Shown here piece by piece: positions 22,053 to 63,554 of a stretch of 64,000 bases of DNA. The stretch is from Antennarius striatus (Eukaryota; Chordata; Actinopteri; Lophiiformes; Antennariidae), in the NCBI RefSeq assembly GCF_040054535.1, contig NC_090788.1:18517501-18581500 (forward strand), in the 5' to 3' direction. The notes under the pieces were generated by a model. It ran no database searches, was not told the origin of the DNA, and worked only from the letters and a program-made list of their open reading frames with translations. Positions within the stretch are counted from its first letter, which is position 1; each line of letters begins with the position of its first letter. Position numbers and translations under genes: made by a program.

Positions 22053-25000
22053 TCAAAAACAAAAATACACACATCACAGTATTAAAATAAAAAAAATAGA
22101 TGTATAAATTTATACCTTTTATGGACGTGAAGAACTCGTGTTCAATGAAAAGCAAATAATTTCATATTGCAACGGCAATATGTAGCAGTCATTCAAAAAA
22201 CTTCATCTCTCCTAAAGCAGAAAATATGAAAGGTTTAAAAATTGAAATAAAAAAGATCAAGTTAAAGTAAAGAGGAATGACGAACAAAATTTAAAACAGG
22301 ATACTTACATGGATGCCTTGCTGATGTGTGTAGGAGACAGTCAGATGAAGGCTGTATTTCAGTCATTTAGTTGGTATTTCCTATGACTTCATGTTAAAGC
22401 CACTCCTCTTAACCGAGATCTGTCAACTGCTTTCCAGTTCTGAATGCTATTTGCAGACATTTGGCCCACTCTCACACTTCAAGCTCTATAGCTGATTCAT
22501 TTTTAACCCTTGTTCCTCTTTGACGCTGTATGTTTTGATTGTACAGCTTTCTTAATAATGGAAATGAAATAATGTTCAATCAGTCAGTGCTTATAAATTG
22601 AGTTTATAAGACTGAATTTAGTCAGTGGCAGGTGGCTGATAACTGCTGAGATTGAGAAAGCTGGTAAATCATTGATAGGGATATAAAAGGTGCACATAAA
22701 ATTTTTAGTTTATTAAAGGTGAAGGATCGTCTAAAAAGACAGAACCAAGATAATAAGCCAACAAAAAATGCTTGTCGCAGAATTCTTGGATAGAAGTGAC
22801 CCACTGATGAGAACTGCCGATCTCCCCAGACAATGACAGCAGGAAATTAAGACTGAGCATGTGTGGGAGGTGTGACTGACATGATGGTATGATAATACAC
22901 TACAGGCCTGAACATGCAGAAAAAGTCCTCCAGACTGAAATTTCACTAGAGCTTAGAGATCAGAAATAATAACAATGAGGACCAACATTCTCATTCATTC
23001 ATTCTGTTTAAAATAAATGTTACCATGATTGAAATATTTCCTTTGACATGCAGCGCAAAGAGCATATTTTTCCACATCAGTATTTTTCAAGTTTAAATGT
23101 CACGCATGGGTGCAGGATTCTTTAGACTACTATTATGCATGTGTGGATTTGATTAAGATAAAGGACATATGAACAAAAGAGAAACAGTTATCCATTAAAA
23201 ATACTGAAGCATACTTAAACAACTAAACCATGAACTATCTATTCAAGACACATCAAAAGAGCGAGCACTTGCCATGTGTATTTAAAGGTTTATTAAACAG
23301 AAAGTCCTTTAAAATGATTACAGTGAGAGTAAGAAGAAATACATATATATTAAGCACATGCATAAAAAGGTACAAAACAAGTTGTGACTCCCTCCAAACT
23401 CTCTGTAAATATAATAATAAAAATCATTATATGTAACAAACATATCAAATGTCATGCATGCTAAGATAAATAATAGTAGGTCATGGTGTGTTGCATTATG
23501 TGTATGAACAGTAAATTGATCCAGGACCATGGTACTTTAATTTAGGGGGAAAATGCTCTTCATGAGGGGATGATTTGATGAATATTGTCTCAAACCGTTT
23601 ATGTATACTGTGAAAGAAGGAGCTGGTTAGATGAAACACTCTTGCCAAAAATGAATAGCTTCAAATTCAGATAAAATATAAATGCACTGCATAAACAACC
23701 CAGTGTACAAATATAATAAAGTTAAACTAAACATGGAGCATAAAAAAGACTCCCACATTGATGATTGCCTTTTCGTTGATAATTTGTAGTGCTTGCAGTT
23801 AGAACAAAACACACAGAACACAGCATCCGTAATTAGTATGTCGCTAATAGGCAGCTTGTAGGAGTAGAAAAATGGAGTTGGACAAAATGATAACTCTGCA
23901 GGGTAACAAATTTTAAGGGATTACAGCAATGACCTTGGAAGCGTCTGTCTAGATACAACAAATCACAAGATCACTGTGTGGTAATGCATTACAGATTCTA
24001 CAAATCAGTTTGGCCAAGTTGGTAATGCAACCTTGGCATGTTCCAAAAGTCTGCTGATTAATTTTAGAATTGAAGAGAAATCAGCAGATGCCTTAAATGG
24101 TAAGAAAAGTGCATCTGGCGAAAAAAAGTAAGATAAAATTCTAAAATTGTCACCAAAACTGTCATGTGTAGATGCATGGTACTTATGGGAAAATCCTCAC
24201 AGATGTGATTAATGTCTGTCAATGGAAAAAAGAAACATGGTTCCACTAAATGAATAAATGTAGAAACGGGGACGCTGTTAGGAATGTATCAAATCAGTAT
24301 TTGGGAAAGGGGATCAAGCAGCTCGATGTCACGGTTAGGAGACAGTTAGCTGAATGTTTGTCAGTGCTGCTGACAGCTGTATCAGCACTGATGAGCAGAG
24401 AACGCTCGAGAGCTGCGATGGCATCATCCGTCAAACAAGGGCTGAACAAGATAGCACTACGAATAACAATAACTGTAAAACATTACAGTTAATACAGTTT
24501 TCACACAATGCTGGAGTGGGTAGGATTACTGGAACACTTCAAACAATAACACAAAGTATGAACATAAACCTCAAAACAGGTGATTTTAAAGCAAGGCTGT
24601 TGTGGGCTTTCCTGGAGTGTTTTATACTGAGGTGGGTGGAAGTTCCAAAATACACAGAAACACTTTTCTACAGTTAAAGTACGATGAGAAAAAGAGCAGA
24701 TATGTTATTTAAATCGGTAAAGACAATATATATATAGTGCGGTCTTAGTTTCTGCCTTCAAATGAGACTCCATTCAGGATCCCAAAAGAAACCCCATGTT
24801 GGGTTGGATTTCATTCAAGTGAACTGAACGTTTGCTCATTTACTGCAGACATCGTCCTCGGATTCTACGCTGCTACAGATAGACTTTGGTGCCCGTCCTT
24901 AAGACACCTTTACAACGTGACACTAGCCTTCATGTCTATAAATGCAGCTGCTTTTGAAAGGCCTCTATTTGTTTCCCATGACCAGGGATAAAGCTTATCT

Positions 25001-25794
25001 TCAGTTATTAACTTAATTTTAATATTTTGTTTTGGAGTTAACCCTCAGTTTTCCACACATGTTAGTTGGTACACGGCAATACACATCTTTGTCTCGAGGG
25101 TTTTTAAACTTTTGCTTAAGAGCAGATGCCCCACTGCCTCCCTGATGTCCCTGTGTTAAAGTATAGCAGAATATTTTGGATCAATATTTTAGGGAATCAA
25201 TTTGTTGTTAATGTAAAAAGGTTCTTTGATTCACCCCTTTTACCCTCGGCTCTTCTTTAAAATATATATTGGAAGATTAAAATGGTAAATCCCAAGCTGC
25301 TCAGAGGTAGTAGCACTACGCCACTCCAGCAAGCTATAGGAGATAGAGTGCATATAATTTACTCATGTCTTTTTAATGTAATTGCTACATACAAACTTCA
25401 TTGACTTGAACCTTGTGTTTTCGGAAACTTTGATTCAAACATTATTCCTCAAATAGAAGTAATAAAATACATTTGTACTCTAAAATCAGCTGTGAAATTA
25501 CACCAGAGATGTGGAAGCATCAGCTAAAGCTGATGATGAAAAAAGCATGGAGTGCTTTTAAAATGTATCTGGAGGATATGAAAAAAGGAGAATATCAGCA
25601 GCTTACCACCCTCAGTGAGAGTTGAGGTTTTTTTTCAGTCCCCGGGGTGTGAGTAGTGTTAGGTATCCATCATACAACAGTAGCATGTTCTCTCAGGGAT
25701 GTTGTGTACCACGTTCAAAGTCAAAAACTCTCCAGAATTCTCAGTCATGTTATGGGATGTCAAACCATATTTCAGGGGTGGTGGTTGTGTCTGT
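22051..25794 (-). other. birc2-yap1 spacer and probable yap1 3' UTR
   Basis: No supported gene. The right part is probably the yap1 3' untranslated region, which is kilobases long in other vertebrates. TTTATT at about 23289 (AATAAA on the - strand) is one candidate end. The left part (22.05-23.2 kb) is AT-rich and I see nothing specific in it. Short open frames here lack recognisable products. Confidence 0.4.
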
Positions 25795-34600
<8,806 letters not shown>

Positions 34601-34792
34601 AGGTGATCACTTCAGGGGTAAAAATGAGGCTGTGGTGCTGAGTTGGAGATATTTAATCTGATTTCTTTTTAAAAAAAATTTGGAGTGGGGGTTGGGGGTG
34701 AGGGGATATTGGGAAGTTGCCCTGAGAAAACATCCGCCCCTGATGAGGCCAATCCAGCCGGAGCCTGTTTGTCCGTGGACTCTCCACAGTGT

Positions 34793-34810
34793 TCCGCCCC
34801 CTAGTGGCAA
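34793..34810 (-). promoter_or_regulatory. CTCF-like motif
   Basis: Read on the - strand: TTGCCACTAGGGGGCGGA, a close match to the vertebrate CTCF core (CCASYAGRKGGCRS). It lies about 1.15 kb upstream of the yap1 coding start, in a GC-rich island within AT-rich sequence. Binding is not shown by sequence alone. Confidence 0.6.
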
Positions 34811-35194
34811 ACATGCGCAGAGCCGGCTGAGCCTCAGCTGGCCGCCACATTGGACCGAAACACTGAAAGAATGTGTCTGGACAGCTGTTACTGTCTCCTG
34901 CGTGTTCAGTGCGCTATTTAGTTATCAAACTTTAAAACAGCATTTTATTTCATTCATTTAATATATTTCTATTTTCAGGTTGGGGGCTGGCGAAGCCTTT
35001 TTGAAGGAGAGCTGAACTTCATCTGAGACTTCATCCATCCATCAATCCATCCATCCAACCATCCACCAACTACAGCACCAGTGTGGTGTTCAGTTCTTCC
35101 TCAAGATCTGCAAAAAACAAAATTCATCATAAAGAATAATTTCAGTTTTTTCACTCTTGTTTCACTTCAGATCGTATAAATCTTTCGCCTTTTA

Positions 35195-35342
35195 CTATAG
35201 ATTTCTGTAGGGTGCGCTGGTGTCGCGCCCGGAGTGTACCCTGCCTCAAATGTCTGAGGTCCACTGGGATTGGCTCCAGCAAACCCACAACCCGTGATAG
35301 CGGAAGACGTAGGTACTGAAAATTAATGAATGAATGAATCAC
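35195..35342 (+). mobile_element. 3' tail of a LINE (L2-like)
   Basis: The stretch with GGTGTCGCGCCCGGAGTGTA, GGGATTGGCTCCAGCAAACC, CCCGTGATAGCGGAAGA and a short (TGAA)n end has the form of the conserved 3' tail of fish L2-type retroposons. The copy is truncated at its 5' side, as is usual for LINEs, and diverged. Confidence 0.55.
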
Positions 35343-36751
35343 CTATGATGTAGTTCATTTACTTGTGGTTCAGCAACAACACAATTTGTGTCTCTAAATG
35401 AGACTATTATTTTCAGACTCAAAATGACCATCGTTTTTGTGTTAATAAGGATTTGTATGCACCATGGCAACCAGCAAAAGGATAACGCTAACTCCACTGT
35501 GATGTAATACAGTCCTACACACAATAGATGGCGCTGTCACACCTTTACACTGGGTAATATCAGTTTGGATTTTTATTAAGTTAATTGCAAAAATCTTTTC
35601 TCTGAAGAATATTATCTCTCCATTCTCTACCATCAGATAAATCACCTCAGACTCCAGAGTTAGGATTAGGATTAGGGTTGGGTGTATTCCATAATTTGTA
35701 ATGAGTTAAGCATTAATGTTTATGTGTTTGTGTAATTGTATTGTAAAGTGTCCCCATGAGTGTTGTTGTTATTGTTGTGTGAGATCATTTTAAATCATCT
35801 ATAAAAGGAGCATTCAGAGATCAAGTGAGCTTTTATTCAAATAAGAACAGTTTGTGTTTTCATCGCAGGTTACCAGTAGGAACAAGAGGAAGTGTTGCCA
35901 AGACAGTCCATCACAAAAAGAAACAAAAACATCCTCCACGCATGTAAAATTCAGCAAGCACACTTGCAATAGCCACATAATGATAATATGCTCATCATCT
36001 GCTGTGAATTTGTCAAAAATGAAGATAAAGAAATGCTCCTTGACTTTAGTGATTGTGTTGTTGATATGTGTTGTAAAAATGAATGTGACCAAATTCAAAA
36101 TTTTTAATCAACAGTTTGCAAAATAATTTCTTCCATAGCCTTAAAAACTTTTGCTCCATGTATTGTATGTCCAAGAAAAAAAAACAGTGTTGATTAAAGT
36201 TATCAAATAAGATCTTATAAAACTTGTTTTACGTAGATAAGTAAATACCATACCTGTTTACTGCTGGGTAGGATTAGAAAAACCAAAATTCCAAGGCATT
36301 ACAAGATATTTAAGATTATTTATTATTATTATATTTTTTTTGCCAGGTCGATTTGACCCTTGTAGATAAAAAGAAGGCTGAAAAAATGGACAGAGTATGA
36401 ATGATAACCACAAAGCAAATACTCGAGTAAAGAAGTTTGGATTAATTAATGGTTTACATATTTTCGATTGAGAGACGTTATACCTGTGTAATTGTGCTTT
36501 GACCATGACGGTCACTTTGTTTCATGACAGCTGGTTTTTGTAACACAACACACATGACTGTCCTTGAAGACATACATTAACACACACTAGGACAGAAAAC
36601 ACACCAACTGTACCTCTGAACAGTGAGTCATGTTAAAAAGAAACAAGTTTGTAGTTACTGCCTTATGAAACACCATGAATACACCTCAGAGTTGGCTGGT
36701 TGACCGTGAAGAAAACCTGACCACGCTGACACAAGAGGTCAGGCGAAATGA

Positions 36752-36769
36752 AGCGCCATCTGGTGGTCA
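36752..36769 (-). promoter_or_regulatory. CTCF-like motif
   Basis: On the - strand: TGACCACCAGATGGCGCT, matching the CTCF core at nearly every informative position. It lies in the yap1-angptl5 spacer and has the same orientation as the motif at 34793. Confidence 0.65.
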
Positions 36770-36828
36770 TTTTGTGTCACTTCACACAAAAAACACCAAT
36801 CAGCTAACAGTTTACTGGAAGCTGTTAT

Positions 36829-36955
36829 TAAAAATAAAATAAAATAAAATAAAATAAAATAAAATAAAATAAAATAAAATAAAATAAAATAAAATAAAAT
36901 AAAATAAAATAAAATAAAATTAAATTAAATTAAATTAAATTAAATTAAATTAAAT
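36829..36955. repeat. (AAAAT)n then (AAATT)n microsatellite
   Basis: About 17 units of AAAAT followed by about 7 units of AAATT; the single change of unit suggests a point mutation that then spread by slippage. Confidence 0.95.
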
Positions 36956-38695
36956 GCGAGTTTGTTTGCTTGGTTGTCTACCTATTTGTCCACAGGATGT
37001 TTTGAAAACTCGTCCACAGACTTTGATGAAATTTTACGTGGGGTAGATCTTGAGGAAGGGAAGTTAATAAAACCTTTTCAGCTGATCCAGCTACTGATGC
37101 AGATTCTGGACCATCTTTAATTATTTATATATTTATTTTTCTAATAGGTTAACAACATAACATTAGCATGAAAAATAATAATGGGCCAATTCAATACTTA
37201 CACATGGACAGTTCACAATATTCAGACACTACACATAATTAGGATATTAAATAAATATATTTGGAGAGGGGATAGTTGCTGGGTCACTATAATAATAGGA
37301 GAAGAGACATAGAACTGACACCATATGCAGAACTCGTAGCTTCAGAGTAATCTTTATTTTTTTCTGTGAAAGGTAATCACATTACTCCAGATTCTGCAGG
37401 TAGGTTTCCAGGCTCAAAGTATCATGTGGGGTGACCTAGAATAAATCAACTTGTGCTGTTTTTCCCATATATTTTTTTCTCCCATGTGTTTCCTGTGCCT
37501 GAATCGCCACTGCCAATTTTCCAGCCTGTGCCGTCTGCTCCCTGCTTTCATTAGCTCCACCACCTCTGTCAGAGCCACAACAACCCCTTCACTCATGTGC
37601 TCTGGTGGCATCTGCATTTAGCTTCTTCAGAAAACCAAACCTAAGTTTTTTTTTTAACACATATCTTTCCAAGGATGCAAGGAGACAATAAACAGATACT
37701 ACTCATGCTAGTCTGCATGTTCTCATTATCTGGCCTAGCACACATGTGTCATTCCCGTACACAGGCTGCTTTACTGGAGAATGTAACATAGGACAGATGT
37801 TGAGGGCCCCGAGGCTGCAGCACCAGGCTGTTCACATTCCTCTCGCTGACCGTGGCTGTAAACGCATACAGGTTCAGAACAACAGCAAATCTTTTCTTTG
37901 GCTCTCTCTGCAAAGCTTTCCAGGGAGCAGGCTGGCCGGCTCCAGCTGGACCCCAAACAGGAATGTGCTGTTGCCCTTTATCACTTTTCAATTTCCTCAC
38001 TACATGACTGGCCAGTTAACAGGAGTAATTGGTCTGACTCTGTGGGAGGCTTTTTTCAAGCCTATGAGTCAGTGGTCAAAGGGAGTGGGAGAGGCCAAGG
38101 GTGTAACAGATGGGAGAAATATGAATACAAGAAGCAGAGACACCCTACAGTCCTTACAAACTACCTTCAGCTGCAGACACACCTATGCATGGCTGAGACC
38201 TGCTGGTTTCTTTTCATGCTTCAACATTAAAATAAAATGCCCATTGCCCTCTCAACATTTTTCTTCTCCTAGTGGTGGCTGGGTAGAACCTGTTAAATAA
38301 CCATAGACAAACCGAGGGGGATTGTAATCACTCTTAACCACATATGTGGAATCAGCACATTTACCCTCTGAACCTACTCAGGCATTTTTTAATCATCCTT
38401 TTAACAAATTCAAGTCACCTCTTAAAGAAGGTGATGAGAATTTACAAGAAAGAATGGGGAAATAACAGACAAAAACGTGGAAACAGTCAGAAAACAGAAG
38501 CACGGAGAAAGTTTGACCACTGAGGGGAGCAGATGTAGACTAAAGAGATGAGAAGGGAAGAAGACGTGAAGGAAAAGAGCAGAGTCTGTGGAAAAATAAA
38601 GTGTAAATGAAGGAGTGGCTGCCAGTGACGGAGTGGACGGAGTTCAGCCCCCATTGCTTCTAGAGGAAATTATCCCAGTCAGACAAAAAACCGAC

Positions 38696-41946
<3,251 letters not shown>

Positions 41947-42867
41947 CAGAGATACTAAGAAACTAAGGAAGAAAACACTACTGTAAAAGCACTAAGTCCA
42001 TCTTTGTTTGGTGTGAACTTGAAATAAAACAGGATGGCAGGAGAAGAGCATGTTTCATTTTCATTGTTTAGCTTCACTGCAACTAATCACCTGTAGTAAA
42101 AGTCTACTTTTCTTTGACTTTTGAGGGTGAATACAAATGGAAATGTGATGCAATCTTCTACAACAGCAGAACAACATAAAAAAATAAACAGAGAAATAGC
42201 AAAAAACAGTAAACCTGTCTAAAATATGATAATGTTCGACACATCTTAGTAATGCAGTAGTAATATTAACTGGTGACCATTCCACAGGTATGTTTGGAGA
42301 TTCTTAATTAACTGATAGGATGTGGTTCATCCAAAGATTAGAATCACCTGCATCAACCTAGAGACAGTAAACAACAGATTCCTGCTGCTGGTGCAGTAAT
42401 TTACATTTGTGACTGACAGCACTGAAAGACACGTGCAAAAACATATTCGCTTTATAATAACAATTCTTGTTCTTATCATTTCTAATTTATTTATTATTAT
42501 TTTATAAGATGAAGTATCTGTAATAAACAACTATTTTTATTATATGTGAAACATTAAAACTGGACACCTTGTACATATATTATTTTCTTTACTAGTTACA
42601 ATAAAATCTCTATTAAGTCATAGACAATTATAATTGCTTTATTGATCACTCAGATGTCATTATTAATAGGTGACTTTGTGGCTGTCCAGTTTTATTTCAT
42701 GTGCTACAGGTTACAAGTTAAATGATTAATAATCCTTACCATTATTCACAAGTCTTTAAAGTTCATTTATAATATCAGACACTTTATTCATCCACAAATG
42801 GTACATTTATCTTTCTCTGTATACATTGGGCTGAACTACTGCCAACCAAAAAGGCATCCAGCCGCAT

Positions 42868-42940
42868 TGCCGAAACCCGGGATCGAACCAGGGACCTTTA
42901 GATCTTCAGTCTAACGCTCTCCCAACTGAGCTATTTCGGC
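42868..42940 (-). tRNA. tRNA-Phe (anticodon GAA)
   Basis: The 73-base reverse complement folds as a complete cloverleaf: acceptor GCCGAAA with TTTCGGC plus discriminator A, D-arm box TAGCTCAGTTGGGAGAGC, anticodon loop ACTGAAGAT with GAA, and box B GGTTCGATCCC. It matches the canonical eukaryotic nuclear tRNA-Phe. There is no intron, and CCA is not encoded. A run of five Ts on the - strand (42848-42852), 16 bases past the 3' end, is the polymerase III terminator. It looks intact, not SINE-derived. Confidence 0.97.
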
Positions 42941-43261
42941 TTGCACTTGTTGCCTGCATTCATAAATAATACTTTGATTAAACTGGTGGTAAATGTCGCA
43001 TATAGATGTTGGTATAATTGCTTCTACATCAAGAATGAGGATATCCCTGAAAGATTTTCCCTGAATTTAATTATTGCAGCCACAGTCAGTAACTTGCACT
43101 GAAATATTGAGATATACTATAATCCATCCAAATATCAGCAATCCCACTTTTTGTTATGCTGATCATGGAGGACACATCTGACAGGCAAACAGTTACGACT
43201 GCGTTTATCTGCCTGAATGTCTGCTGAGTTTCACTGAGACTGACAGAAACAGGTGGAACCG

Positions 43262-43391
43262 GTGCTTCCGGTTAAATGAAGTACCGATCTGCTCCAGTAG
43301 GCGGCGCTGTGAGTGTTCATTATGGTGTTGGACGCATCCTCAACCTGAACATGTGGCGGCGCTGCAGGGAATTTTTGAGCAGAGGAGAAGG
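43262..43391 (+). promoter_or_regulatory. CpG-rich, exon-like patch with ETS and CTCF-like motifs
   Basis: It contains the ETS-type CTTCCGG (43265), the CTCF-like CCAGTAGGCGGCGCTG (43294-43309, + orientation) and, at its end, a possible donor GAAG|GTAAAT. An open frame from an ATG near 43350 (MWRRCREFLSRGEG) reaches that donor. It may be an orphan first exon or a regulatory element; no downstream exon could be linked. Confidence 0.3.
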
Positions 43392-44815
43392 TAAATTCTT
43401 GAAGAAAAACAAACTAGGACTCATATTGTGGCTGCACTTTTGTTTAAACTCTGTAAAATTACAAAATGTATTCACAATTTAAACAAACAAAGCTCTCGTA
43501 AACTATGTGAAACCAAACAATATTATATGAACAACTTATTAAGTTGTGGAAATCATATGACATGTTTATTTTTTGCAAGAGCAAGTCTAAGACTTCTCAA
43601 TTGTGCAGTATATTTTATCAGAATGAAATATGAACAATGTATTAAATTCCATCCATCAAGAGATAAACATTAAGGTTAATGTTCAGGGTAACTCCTGCTG
43701 AAAAACATTCCCATCTACAGAATAATTAATTTGACCCGAGTCCTGAATTAATGAATGAATGAATCCAGATAGTAGCAGATCCATGTTGGTCTGAAAAATA
43801 ATATGTCTAATTTACCTTTATTTATCTTATTTATCTTCTATTCATTCGAGTTCTTGGCTGATGTTTCAGTTACACACCGCAGTCGTTACAGTCATCTAGT
43901 CATGATATGGATAAATATATGAGGTTATTTTGGGGTTACATTTAATTAATAAGATATGATACGTATGGATGAATGCCTGTCCTCTGTCATTATTTCGCAA
44001 GGGAGACCTTAAATAGTTCCAGAGGACACTCCGGAATGCAAGTGAAAAAAAAAAAAACACAACTTACCACACTGTTCATCAGAGAGGAAACGATGCAAAA
44101 TAAATGTGGTTGATTTGATTAAATGGGATGAATGCACTTTTTTTTTAATGACTAGTGTTGTTTCAAGTTTTGTGAAGAAACAAAGAGAGCTTCTAGAGCT
44201 GACTGATGAACTACAACAATGATCATACCATAGAACTCAAGGAAATTACAATATGAGGTGCTTCAGGAGGTTCACCAGCACTGACACCCCTCCAGACAAC
44301 AGTTCATACTGTCTTAAACCCCCACAAACTGAGCTGCTGCTGTTCGTAGGCTTTTAGTGTAGCTGATTCTAAGATAACCCTGGAGGAGCTCTGGCTCTAA
44401 AGAATCTACAGGTGCGTTCCCAGACAGTGACCCCCAGTCAGAGTGTGTATGTTTGCATTGACAGTATTTACAACCAGATCATGGGTCTGTTCTCTTTTGG
44501 GAGGAAGTCTTAACAAAAAATTGCCCTGGTGACATTTGTCAGAGGTTGCCCCTTTCACCCTGCCATCCTCCCCATAGAATGTGGCGTTGTCACGTCATGA
44601 AACATCTAAAGTGACTAATCTTTAGCCATCAGGCCCTTAAAAGGCAACTTTCAGTGCAACAATTGGACACGAGAGACTCTGATTTATTATATTTTTGAAT
44701 GTTGACGCAGTCGTTTAATGTATTTTGCTGTTTTCTGTGAAATTCATCTTAAAACAGACCAGAAATGTAAACAAGTCCAGAATACACAAATAAGGCTGAA
44801 AGTTATGCATGTGTG

Positions 44816-44972
<157 letters not shown>

Positions 44973-45537
44973 GTTGAGATGTAGATTTCCCACACTGGAC
45001 AGGGATCAGAGGAGACTGGGAGCACAGAGGAAGAAATATCTGCTGGGAATTTAATCCCTGAGGAATCTCATCTGCTGTTCATCAGCCATCATTTACATCT
45101 GTACACATGAACACACACAGACACACACATACACACAGATGAAACTCACATACTCTAAACACTGGGGTTTTAAAATAGCCTTGGAAAGCAAATATTTTAA
45201 CAACGTTATGCATTCGTTTATCACCTAAACCGTCATTTATTTGCCTTCATCCGTAGAACTTATACAGGGAATGTCATGGTCCATAGATTCAACTGACACA
45301 ACTTAGAAAACAAATAACTATGATTCACCAATGACCCTTACTGTGTTCAGTCATAACACTGAAACCTTCCACATCTGTAACATTCAAAATAGGACCCAGA
45401 ATACATTTTTTCTCAAGCACACGGAGAAAGCGAGGGGGAGGGAAACAGAGACAGGAGAGCGAGAGTCATGCCTCAGACACTTGCCTTTTCCTTCATATGA
45501 ACCTGCAGCAGACCCTCTCTTGTAGACCACCTCCGGG

Positions 45538-53456
<7,919 letters not shown>

Positions 53457-54993
53457 TAACACTGATAATCACCCAACCTGCAGATAAAGTTGTACACCTC
53501 AGAGTATGAAGTGTCTGCTGATCAATGAATGAATATATACTTTAATAAAAATCACTGATATAAAGAAATAAATATTTATGTAAATATAAAACTGATTTAG
53601 CTGATTTAGATTATATGATTAAATGTCATTTGTATTTATATTATTTTACAGTTTGGAATTAATGTGAATTATTAATAAAGAATCTAAATACTCATTCTCG
53701 ACATTTTCTTCCACTTCTGGCCCCGGGTCATGGGAGCAACATCTCCGAAGAAGAAACCCAAACCTCCTTCTCCTTAACTCTTCTGGAGGGACACTAAGTT
53801 ATTCCCAAGTAAACTGAGAAATATAACCCCCCCCCCAGCATGTCTCGGGTTCAGTCCGGGTCTCCTCCCAGTGGACATGCATTTGAACGCTTCCCTCAGG
53901 AGGTGTCCAGGAGTATCTTAAGCAGAAAAGCACTTCAGCTGACTCCTCTCGTGGAGACACAGCTCCACTCTGAGCTCCTCTTGAATGACTGACCACATCA
54001 TCCACATTCACAGAAAGGAACCCAGAGTCTGACAAACAAGAAAACCCATCTCCAAAGACAATGAACAGGTAGCTGCGACAGCTTAGTAGCTGTTTTTATC
54101 TGTCTTGCCCTCTAAAAACAACATCCAAATATTTAAGCTTTTTAAGATGCATCAATATTAGTTTAATTTGGACAAAACACATTCAAAAACATGGATTTGC
54201 ATGTTAAAACTTTTTAGTCACGAGTAAAGGAATGTGCACATTACTGTAATGATGCTAATATACAGCACTTACATTTGAAATATGAGGGGTCATTAAATAA
54301 ACCAGTAAGACTGCTTTACATGGTGATGTGAGGTCTAATGGATATTGCAATTATAAGCAAATTGAGTAAAGTGATTGTTGAAACATTCAAAATAATAAAC
54401 AAAATGAATTTGCATATCTTTACATGAAAATTCATTTTGTATGCAGTTTGAAAGGAAATAATTTACCTGGTAGGCATGAAAATAGAAAAGAAGACATGTT
54501 GGCAGGATTCAGTCTCAGACGTTGAGTTCATGTTGTTCCAAGTATGAATCTAAACATTAACATTAAAATGATTATTTATAAAAACATAAATTACAATCAA
54601 TAATAAAAAAAACTGCATCTATTTTGCTTACAGACATATTCTCTGTATTGATCGTGTTCCCAGAGTTGCGGCAGTACCGATGAACACAAACACAAAAGAG
54701 GAGCTGCTCATATACTGCAAATGAAATTGAAAACTGAGGAAAAGACTTTAACTTCTACTGTAATATAAGCTGGTTAATAATATGGTTTGCATACAGTAGT
54801 CAGATATACATACAGTACATAATCATCCATATCCAGCCCCAGTAGTTTAGTAATAACAGTCACAGTTACATAGTAAATATAGTATTGTTAATCAGCAGTA
54901 CAGAGCATTACTGCATTACTCTACTGCAGATACATAAAGTCAAAGTTAGATCTTTGTGTTTTCAGTGCTCTGGAGATGACATCATCAGATCTG
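53457..54993. other. Convergent 3' ends of trpc6 and arhgap42
   Basis: Several AATAAA signals follow trpc6 (53543, 53674 and others). A LINE fragment lies at 53706. From about 54030 to 54990 the sequence is AT-rich and is probably arhgap42 3' UTR; I see nothing else in it. Confidence 0.5.
53706..54030 (-). mobile_element. Non-LTR retrotransposon (LINE) ORF fragment
   Basis: Read on the - strand the sequence recalls the C-terminal end of a fish LINE reverse-transcriptase protein: a run like ERSSEWSCVSTR, then CPLGGDPD, GGGYISQFTWE and VPPEELRR, corresponding to the usual RMPPGRLP...RPRGRPRTRWRDYVSRLAWE...VPPEEL part. Several frame changes and stops are visible, so it is dead. It begins about 250 bp past the trpc6 stop. 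The clade (L2, Rex or RTE) is uncertain. Confidence 0.6.

Positions 54994-63554
<8,561 letters not shown>

Larger units (their letters stand above)
34980..38695. other. yap1-angptl5 spacer
   Basis: No supported gene, and the human neighbours of this interval (CFAP300, CEP126) were not recognised. It contains a LINE-tail-like repeat, a CTCF-like motif at 36752 and a long AAAAT repeat. Around 37000-37100 the text TTTGATGAAATTTTACGTGG resembles a dispersed fish repeat, not classified. The 184-codon open frame at 37746-38300 has no recognisable domain. Confidence 0.45.

Noticed and set aside
37746-38300. 184-codon open frame in the yap1-angptl5 spacer
   Set aside because: No recognisable domain or family, no splice context, and overlapping open frames on the other strand. 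Probably chance openness in moderately GC-rich sequence.
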